Positions 6,858 through 9,274 of a DNA stretch of 9,274 nucleotides are shown here, one piece after another. This DNA is from Bog-159 sp049516155 (GTDB taxonomy: Bacteria; Acidobacteriota; Terriglobia; Bryobacterales; Bryobacteraceae), in the NCBI GenBank assembly GCA_049516155.1, contig JBEKTJ010000251.1, positions 1 through 9,274 of the forward strand, given 5' to 3'. The notes beneath the pieces are model-generated. The model had not been told where the DNA came from. It ran no database searches and saw nothing but the letters and a program-made list of their open reading frames with translations. The position numbers and the translations under genes were made by a program. Positions within the stretch are counted from its first letter, which is position 1, and each line of letters begins with the position of its first letter.

Positions 6858-6951
6858 GATAGCGCTCCATTTCCAGAGCCCGGATCCGGCAATTATACTC
6901 CCTTGGCCGCTGCAGGAACATGAAGCGTTCAAAATGCCGTAGCAATGAGCC

Positions 6952-7404
6952 TTACTTCTTCTGTTGCTCTCTGGCGAAGTAATAGGTGACGGCCGCGGAA
7001 ACCAAGCCTGAAACCACCGGCAGCGAAGTATTGAAGGCGTTCGTGAGTGCCGCTGCCCCCGGCTCTGCATATTTGCCATTCCATTGAAGGACCAGGACGA
7101 CGACGTAGTGCCCGACAATCGTAAGAGCGAGTAAGGCCACCAGTATGTAAGCGAGCAGTTGTCTGGCTGGCTCCGGGTCCCTAGGGGGGCTTGCTCCCAC
7201 GCCACCAGCTTCGGCTGAAACCCGTCCCCCTTCGATGGGAGGGTCCTGCGCCGCGTTGGCTAAGGCGGTGCTTGGCTCAAGAGACGGCGGCTCTTGCTTC
7301 CCTCCGCCTTCCAGGACGGGCTGATTTAGCAGTACTGCCTTGTCAGCCGTATCCTGATCAGGTGGAGGAGATTGCCCAGCTCTTGTGGATTCCTCACGGG
7401 ACAT
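6952..7404 (-). CDS. small two-helix membrane protein with a disordered N-terminal tail
   Basis: This is a 150-aa protein of unknown function. Residues 1-80 are rich in Pro, Glu, Ser, Ala and Gly and probably unstructured. Two hydrophobic segments follow: about 82-108 (QLLAYILVALLALTIVGHYVV and on) and about 126-144 (SLPVVSGLVSAAVTYYFA). The protein ends with a charged tail, REQQKK. The form is that of an inner-membrane hairpin with the long tail on one face. I chose the ATG at 7404, although the frame is open from a TTG at 7467 that would overlap the upstream gene; neither start has a good Shine-Dalgarno (only a weak AGGCG before 7404). The gene starts 43 nt after the stop of the 80-aa gene with no terminator between, so it is probably in that operon and driven by the 7742-7714 promoter. 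Function cannot be assigned. Confidence 0.7.
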   Translation of the reverse strand: MSREESTRAGQSPPPDQDTADKAVLLNQPVLEGGGKQEPPSLEPSTALANAAQDPPIEGGRVSAEAGGVGASPPRDPEPARQLLAYILVALLALTIVGHYVVVLVLQWNGKYAEPGAAALTNAFNTSLPVVSGLVSAAVTYYFAREQQKK

Positions 7405-7447
7405 GGACGCGCCTATCGTTTTAGAGGCGGGCTGCTTAGGCCTTGAT

Positions 7448-7690
7448 CTATGCAGACGCCCCGGCAACTCGCTGTAAAGAAGGGATGATTAGGGTCTTCT
7501 CTTGCCCGGTTTTGGGGTTTCGAACGACGACTTCGTTAAAACCCTGTGCAGCTTGGCCTTGTAGTACTTCGCTCAGCGTGAGCGATTCGCGAACAGCGGT
7601 CCCCAGCGAACCAAAATCACCATTCTTTTTGACAGCGTTCAGCGTGTCCAGACTGTTTTGATCGAAAGTGAAAACCACTCGTTGAGACAT
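7448..7690 (-). CDS. 80-aa small protein, possible ribbon-helix-helix-like N-terminus
   Basis: This small protein is not assigned to a named family. The N-terminal half (RVVFTFDQNSLDTLNAVKKN, then GSLGTAVRESL) reads as a strand followed by two helices, which would fit a ribbon-helix-helix-type DNA-binding or antitoxin-like fold; this is inference. The C-terminal half (SEVLQGQAAQGFNEVVVRNP, then TGQEKTLIIPSL) reads as a helix plus a beta hairpin, and aligns with the C-terminus of the 74-aa protein encoded upstream. The start at 7690 is firm: a perfect AGGAGGT lies at 7707-7701 (10-nt spacing) and a sigma-70-like promoter sits just upstream. It is followed by the membrane-protein gene, probably co-transcribed. 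Its base composition and AT-rich upstream region differ from the surrounding high-GC genes. Confidence 0.75.
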   Translation of the reverse strand: MSQRVVFTFDQNSLDTLNAVKKNGDFGSLGTAVRESLTLSEVLQGQAAQGFNEVVVRNPKTGQEKTLIIPSLQRVAGASA

Positions 7691-7700
7691 TGCTGATAAT

Positions 7701-7707
7701 ACCTCCT
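7701..7707 (-). promoter_or_regulatory. consensus Shine-Dalgarno AGGAGGT for the 80-aa gene
   Basis: A full seven-base anti-16S match, 10 nt before the ATG at 7690. It is one of the strongest ribosome sites in the window and suggests high expression of this small protein. Confidence 0.8.
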
Positions 7708-7713
7708 GACACT

Positions 7714-7742
7714 ATGCTAGATGTGATATCGCTGTTTGTCAA
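7714..7742 (-). promoter_or_regulatory. sigma-70-like promoter of the 80-aa/membrane-protein genes
   Basis: Perfect -35 TTGACA (7742-7737), 17-bp spacer, -10 TAGCAT (7719-7714, 4 of 6). AT-rich DNA precedes the -35 box. Transcription would start about 7706-7708, giving a very short leader that begins at or in the Shine-Dalgarno. A GTGATATCG motif lies in the spacer (7723-7731, plus strand). Confidence 0.65.
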
Positions 7743-7818
7743 TAGTAGTGATTGGTAATATGCTTTCTACAGCACAGACTAGACACACAGTTTGGGGGAA
7801 ACCATCCGGGTGCAAAAG

Positions 7819-8043
7819 TCATCCTCGAGGCTCGCAGAGGCGACGAATGTGAAGCAACTGGGCACGAATTCTCTCATTAGTCTCCGGGTTTTGCACAAAA
7901 ATATCAGTAAACCCTTCTTGTACAAGCGCTTCTAGCATTCTGGAGAGCTCATCCAGAGGCACAATAATAAATTCGGACAGCGCCAGGTCGCCCTGGACGC
8001 CCTCGTTATTTGGAATGAATCCATCGCTTGGCGACATACCCAT
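7819..8043 (-). CDS. 74-aa small protein, paralogue-like partner of the 80-aa protein
   Basis: A small hypothetical protein. Residues 1-20 are probably flexible; residues 23-42 (SEFIIVPLDELSRMLEALVQ) form a strand and helix, and EGFTDIFVQNPETNERIR (43-60) forms a beta hairpin. The stretch from residue 30 to 69 aligns without gaps to residues 36-75 of the 80-aa protein downstream, with 10 identities, among them LS, GF, V and NPxT. I chose the ATG at 8043 because AAGGAG lies 6 nt upstream and a sigma-70-like promoter ends at 8097. A longer reading from an ATG at 8118 is unlikely, since that codon sits inside the promoter spacer. No membrane segment is seen in the 74-aa form. It is separated from the 80-aa gene by 128 nt containing that gene's own promoter. 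Function unknown. Confidence 0.65.
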   Translation of the reverse strand: MGMSPSDGFIPNNEGVQGDLALSEFIIVPLDELSRMLEALVQEGFTDIFVQNPETNERIRAQLLHIRRLCEPRG

Positions 8044-8074
8044 ACCGGGCTCCTTCTGATGGGCGTTTGCTAAT

Positions 8075-8089
8075 GTGGGAAACACCCAC
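8075..8089 (-). promoter_or_regulatory. small hairpin at the 5' end of the 74-aa gene transcript
   Basis: GTGGG, loop TGTTT, CCCAC on the minus strand: a perfect 5-bp stem. It starts only a few nucleotides after the predicted transcription start of the 8125-8097 promoter and well before the Shine-Dalgarno at 8050-8055. It could protect the mRNA 5' end or be a transcription-factor site; it may also be chance. Confidence 0.3.
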
Positions 8090-8096
8090 TGAAAAC

Positions 8097-8125
8097 AGCA
8101 TACACTTGTTGCCAACATCTGTCAA
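8097..8125 (-). promoter_or_regulatory. sigma-70-like promoter of the 74-aa gene
   Basis: Perfect -35 TTGACA (8125-8120), 17-bp spacer, -10 TATGCT (8102-8097, 4 of 6). It has the same -35 and spacing as the promoter of the 80-aa gene. Transcription should start near 8090, leaving a leader of about 45 nt before the ATG at 8043. Confidence 0.65.
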
Positions 8126-8129
8126 CACC

Positions 8130-8145
8130 ATAACGATATCACTAT
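8130..8145. promoter_or_regulatory. imperfect palindrome upstream of the 74-aa promoter, possible operator
   Basis: ATA-AC-GATATC-AC-TAT: 12 of 16 bases are in dyad symmetry around GATATC. It ends 4 nt upstream of the -35 box, about -48 from the expected transcription start, a position used by activators. The inner nine bases CGATATCAC recur, inverted, in the spacer of the 80-aa promoter. GATATC also occurs inside unrelated genes of the window, so the evidence is modest. Confidence 0.3.
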
Positions 8146-8197
8146 ACTTCCTTTCATGACATCGCATGGGATACGTATCAGAGTGGTTCTGGGTTCC

Positions 8198-8220
8198 AAA
8201 ATTCGCACCCCCATAGGTGC
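8198..8220 (-). terminator. possible intrinsic terminator of the efflux adaptor operon
   Basis: On the minus strand, GCACC (plus one T-G wobble pair), loop ATGG, then GGTGC (8220-8205) is followed by GAATTTT. It lies 28 nt after the adaptor stop. The stem is short and the T-run is only four bases, so it is a weak terminator at best. Confidence 0.4.
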
Positions 8221-8248
8221 CGATGGAGGTTTCAGTCCGCCCGGGGCA

Positions 8249-9274
8249 TCATTTGCCGATGTTTCGAACGTCGACTAGTGCATTTTCGCGCACGGCATCG
8301 GAGGGGTTGGCCACCACCACTTCGCCTGCGGAGAGGCCGGAGACGACTTCGATCTCGGAGCCTAAATCCTGGCCGATACGGATCTGGCGCAGGTGGATGC
8401 GATGGTCCGGTGCTACTACCGCTACGCGGGGGCCCTGGCGGCCGAGGATCAGCACGTCGCCCGGCACGATGACGGCCGCTTCCGCGCGACCGGTTGAGAA
8501 GCGCACTTGCGCATACATGCCGGGCATCAGTATGCCGTGCGGATTGGGCACTTCGAGCACCGTCAGCATGGCGCGCGAGGTGGCGTCCAGCGCATTCGCT
8601 ATTCGCTGGACGTGCGCAGGGAAGACCTGGCCGGGCAACTCCTGCACGCGCAACTCGGCGGTCTCGCCGGGGTGCATCGACGCGACATTAGTCTGTGGCA
8701 CGTTGACGAAAATGCGCAGCACCTGAATCTGCGCAATGTGGAAAAGCTCACGCGCCGTCCCGCCGTTGCCGGAATTGATCAGCGTGCCGATATCGACGTT
8801 GCGCGCGGTGATCACACCGTCGAACGGCGCGGTGATGCGGGCAAACGCCTTCATTTCTTCCAGCCGATGCAAGTTGGCTTCATTCGCGCGGACGGTTTCC
8901 TGCGTGGTGGCGATGCTGGCCTGCGCTTTGGCCACCTGCGCTTCGTTCACGGCGAAGTCAGCCTCTTTCTGATCGGCCTCCTGCTTCGCAACCACACCCT
9001 TAGCAGCCAGCCGCCGCCAACGCTCGACGGTGAGGCGCGCCAGGTTCAGATTGGCTTTGGAAAGGTCCAGGTCGGCCTTCACCTCGTTGAGGGTGGACTG
9101 CGTTTGCGAAACGGCGGCGCGCGCCTGACGGATCTGTTGGTCGAGCTCGGGCGTGTCGATTTCGGCGAGAAGCTGGCCGGTCTTGACGCGATCGCCATAG
9201 TCGACCAGGCGCGTCCGGAGGTATCCATCCACGCGGGCGAAGATGGGCGAATCGACCAGGGCCTGCATGTCGCC
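8249..9274 (-). CDS. efflux RND transporter periplasmic adaptor (HlyD/MFP family), C-terminal 341 residues
   Basis: The gene is cut by the right edge of the window; the frame is open to the edge, and the first visible Met (9268) is internal, because adaptors of this type have about 50 more residues (signal or anchor) before this point. In order: the first half of the lipoyl domain (ARVDGYLRTRLVDYGDRVKTG...AEIDTPEL, visible residues about 13-43), a long Ala/Gln/Lys/Glu-rich coiled-coil hairpin (44-140), the second lipoyl half (ITAPFDGVITARNVDIGTLI, about 147-167), a beta-barrel (VNVPQTNVASMHPGETAEL), and the membrane-proximal domain ending RVAVVAPDHRI...GLSAGEVVVANPSD. The protein would bridge an RND inner-membrane pump to an outer-membrane channel. 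No pump follows downstream, where the small-gene patch begins, so the pump must lie upstream or elsewhere. A degenerate copy of part of this gene lies at 6783-6857. Confidence 0.9.
   Translation of the reverse strand, partial: GDMQALVDSPIFARVDGYLRTRLVDYGDRVKTGQLLAEIDTPELDQQIRQARAAVSQTQSTLNEVKADLDLSKANLNLARLTVERWRRLAAKGVVAKQEADQKEADFAVNEAQVAKAQASIATTQETVRANEANLHRLEEMKAFARITAPFDGVITARNVDIGTLINSGNGGTARELFHIAQIQVLRIFVNVPQTNVASMHPGETAELRVQELPGQVFPAHVQRIANALDATSRAMLTVLEVPNPHGILMPGMYAQVRFSTGRAEAAVIVPGDVLILGRQGPRVAVVAPDHRIHLRQIRIGQDLGSEIEVVSGLSAGEVVVANPSDAVRENALVDVRNIGK

Larger units (their letters stand above)
6490..6951. other. 462-bp gap without a supported gene
   Basis: This gap lies between the 150-aa membrane-protein gene and the cytochrome/WD40 gene. 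It should hold the promoter of the four-gene run. One weak minus-strand candidate is TTGGCA (6544-6539) followed after 15 bp by TAAGCT (6523-6518). A TATAAT occurs on the minus strand at 6897-6892, but no convincing -35 box precedes it. Positions 6783-6857 are a degenerate copy of part of the adaptor gene at 8414-8489. Frames through the rest are open only because of high GC and match nothing I recognise. Confidence 0.6.

Noticed and set aside
6892..6897. Perfect TATAAT on the minus strand as the main operon promoter
   Set aside because: No acceptable -35 box 15-19 bp upstream (best TTCCTG), and it would give a leader of about 400 nt through the decayed fragment; not excluded but unsupported.
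6645..7205. 186-codon open frame on the minus strand across the membrane-protein gene and the gap
   Set aside because: It is out of frame with the two-helix protein and Arg/Ser/Gly-rich; its only meaningful part is a fragment of the decayed adaptor copy.
1..9274. CRISPR array, tRNA, rRNA or insertion-sequence ends
   Set aside because: No regularly spaced direct repeats, cloverleaf-like segments, rRNA motifs, transposase or terminal inverted repeats could be seen on either strand.

Overview
This is a high-GC bacterial window in which every supported gene lies on the minus strand, so transcription runs from high to low coordinates. The gene types suggest a soil-type acidobacterium, possibly of the Solibacter/Bryobacter kind. 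They include a 'Planctomycete-type' cytochrome c fused to a WD40 propeller, a large secreted PPC-domain protein, a Uma2-family nuclease, and GC-rich palindromic repeats whose read-through encodes an ADLQVC-type peptide tail. The assignment is an inference from gene content; there is no rRNA or marker gene in the window.

Layout from right to left. (i) 9274-8249 is the C-terminal part of an HlyD/RND-type efflux periplasmic adaptor, cut by the window edge and followed by a plausible terminator. (ii) 8250-6952 is a less GC-rich accessory patch with three small genes. A 74-aa and an 80-aa protein each have a textbook sigma-70-like promoter (TTGACA, 17-bp spacer) and share a C-terminal motif, so they look like diverged paralogues. 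The 80-aa gene is followed by a 150-aa protein with two membrane helices. (iii) 6951-6490 is a non-coding gap that contains a frameshifted ~75-bp copy of part of the adaptor gene from (i). (iv) 6489-703 is a tightly packed four-gene run: secreted cytochrome c/WD40 protein, secreted IPT/PPC-domain protein (2-nt gap), phosphomannose-isomerase-like cupin protein (37-nt gap holding a palindrome), and a DTE/DPE-type sugar epimerase (4-nt ATGA overlap). (v) 667-1 holds a Uma2-type PD-(D/E)XK protein overlapping by 44 nt the start of an SMC/RecF/OLD-like ATPase that runs off the window.

The four genes of (iv) could be co-transcribed. The first two are exported and the last two look cytoplasmic and sugar-directed, which would fit breakdown of an external substrate followed by sugar isomerisation, but no substrate can be read from the sequence. 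The Uma2/ATPase pair begins 35 nt beyond the epimerase and may be part of the same transcript or a separate nuclease-ATPase module.

The parts that most deserve a second look are the small-gene patch with its paired promoters and paralogous products, the decayed adaptor copy beside it, and the palindromic repeats that have become the C-terminal coding tail of the WD40 protein.
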